Shown: piece after piece, positions 63,134 through 64,000 of the stretch | Position numbering within the stretch: position 1 is the first letter of the stretch | How the letters are laid out: each line of letters begins with the position of its first letter | Source of the DNA: Flavobacteriaceae bacterium | Lineage (GTDB): Bacteria > Bacteroidota > Bacteroidia > Flavobacteriales > Flavobacteriaceae | NCBI GenBank assembly: GCA_017857815.1 | Contig: JAFMCL010000005.1 | Coordinates: 1 to 64,000 of the forward strand | Reading direction: 5' to 3' | Length of the DNA: 64,000 nt | Position numbers and translations under genes: made by a program | Notes under the pieces: model-generated | Told to the model about the DNA's origin: nothing | What the model saw: the letters and a program-made list of their open reading frames with translations, nothing else | Databases searched by the model: none

Positions 63134-64000
63134 ATGAAAGTCCTACTCGCTGCCTTCTCGTTTTTGTTTTTTTTAACCTGTAATACTGATGTTGGTAAAG
63201 ATTTTAGTATTAAAATAAGCTCGAAGAATAAAAAATTCACTCAAAGGGACACCCTGAAATTTAACCTGACCAATAAAAAAGGACATGTATTAGACTCAGT
63301 GATTTTTACCTTAGACGGTAAGATGATAAAGTCTGAGGCACCTCTAAAATCTTTTCCATTAGGCTATCACAAGTTAGTGGCAATGATTTATGTGGCAGGA
63401 AATGTTTTTAAACTAGAGGATCAAATTACTATTTTGTCTTCAACAACACCCAAACTCTATCAATACCAAATCATAAACGAATTTCCACATGATAAAACTG
63501 CCTATACGCAGGGCCTCGAGTTTTATAAAGACACGCTCTATGAAAGCACAGGCCTTAGAGGTAAGTCCAGCATTCGGAAAGTTAATTTTATAACGGGTGA
63601 AGTTTACAAACAAATACCTCTCGATAAGGTCTATTTTGGAGAAGGAATCACTTTTTTAAACCATAAACTTTACCAACTTACTTGGAAAGGTAACCTAGGT
63701 TTTCAATATGATCCAGCGTCATTTAAAATAGAAAGATCCTTTTCATTTGATAAAAGTAAAGAAGGTTGGGGGCTATGCAATGACGGACAGAAAATATATA
63801 AGTCTGATGGGTCTCACAATCTTTGGATTTTAGATCCTAAAACCCAAGAAGAAGTGAGTCAAATACAAGTAATGACTGACAAAAGTGCATTAAAAAAAAT
63901 CAATGAATTAGAATGGGTTGATGGAAAAATTTATGCGAACACATATCAGTTTAACAAAGAAGTTGGAATCATAATTGACCCTTTGACAGGCACCGTTGAG
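63134..64000 (+). CDS. Glutaminyl-peptide cyclotransferase lipoprotein (partial, runs off the window)
   Basis: 289 codons with no stop before the window ends. The signal peptide ends in a lipobox (FLTC, Cys16). A short beta-rich region (about 22-100) precedes a beta-propeller domain matching the glutamine cyclotransferase family: YTQGLEF, LYESTGLRGKSSIRKV, YFGEGITFLNHKLYQLTWK, EGWGLCNDGQKIYKSDGS and NELEWVDGKIYANTYQ. This enzyme turns N-terminal Gln into pyroglutamate. The metal-free propeller type of plants and bacteria fits. Confidence 0.9.
   Translation, partial: MKVLLAAFSFLFFLTCNTDVGKDFSIKISSKNKKFTQRDTLKFNLTNKKGHVLDSVIFTLDGKMIKSEAPLKSFPLGYHKLVAMIYVAGNVFKLEDQITILSSTTPKLYQYQIINEFPHDKTAYTQGLEFYKDTLYESTGLRGKSSIRKVNFITGEVYKQIPLDKVYFGEGITFLNHKLYQLTWKGNLGFQYDPASFKIERSFSFDKSKEGWGLCNDGQKIYKSDGSHNLWILDPKTQEEVSQIQVMTDKSALKKINELEWVDGKIYANTYQFNKEVGIIIDPLTGTVE

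Overview
The window is a 64 kb piece of chromosome from a member of the Bacteroidota, most likely a flavobacterium. Four things point there: AT-rich DNA; almost no Shine-Dalgarno sequences before start codons; many genes preceded by the Bacteroidota -7 promoter box TAnnTTTG; and typical gene content (fused E1 alpha/beta 2-oxoacid dehydrogenase, TlpA-type lipoproteins, OmpA lipoproteins, a DUF2911 protein, fold-III arginine decarboxylase with agmatinase and a deoxyhypusine synthase-like protein). I see no insertion sequence, prophage, CRISPR array, rRNA or tRNA. One non-coding RNA is clear, the small SRP RNA (ffs) at 62952-63047 on the minus strand.

Layout. 1-6.5 kb: end of an XRE regulator, a J-domain/KTSC protein, two tandem DEAD-box RNA helicases facing the 23S rRNA methyltransferase RlmF, a sulfatase lipoprotein and a small GlsB-type membrane protein. 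6.5-12 kb: AT-rich and gene-poor, with a TetR regulator, an outer-membrane barrel and a five-gene minus-strand operon (Rrf2 regulator, membrane protein, ferredoxin, Ric/YtfE, truncated hemoglobin) that looks like a nitric-oxide/Fe-S repair unit. 12-15.7 kb: a polyamine operon. 15.9-26 kb: DUF2911 plus an anchored amidohydrolase, YciH, uracil-DNA glycosylase, a short MutS2, aquaporin Z, a paired OmpA/helix-hairpin-helix module, a dicarboxylate symporter and chorismate synthase. 26-40 kb: Uup, a methyltransferase, a large FAD/Fe-S oxidoreductase, a thioredoxin lipoprotein, rhomboid protease, lipid A acyltransferase, GlmM, AcpH, UvrA and a LOG protein. 40.6-49 kb: a large M1-peptidase-like/outer-membrane-barrel protein, fused E1, HolA, a lone HsdR_N nuclease domain, a glycosyltransferase and an OmpA lipoprotein. 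49-64 kb: TsaC, UvrD, patatin, RecG, PheT, an unknown membrane protein, a DUF2007 protein, an ABC-F protein, a thioredoxin-fold lipoprotein without CxxC, an SDR, the SRP RNA and the start of a glutamine cyclotransferase.

The observations most worth following are these. (1) The protein at 40608-43397 has no ATG, GTG or TTG before its signal peptide and seems to start at AUU; its zinc-peptidase signature is lost while the spacing is kept, and it is fused to a predicted outer-membrane barrel. (2) If the SRP RNA fixes the distance from box to transcript start, several genes (rlmF, DUF2911, the HsdR_N gene, the TlpA gene) have start codons at +1 or +2, so they would be leaderless. (3) Convergent genes repeatedly share or abut their stop codons and leave no room for a terminator. 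(4) The Rrf2 operon carries an uncharacterised four-helix membrane protein.

Most of the rest is ordinary flavobacterial core genome. I could not run searches, so family names come from recognised motifs and gene order.
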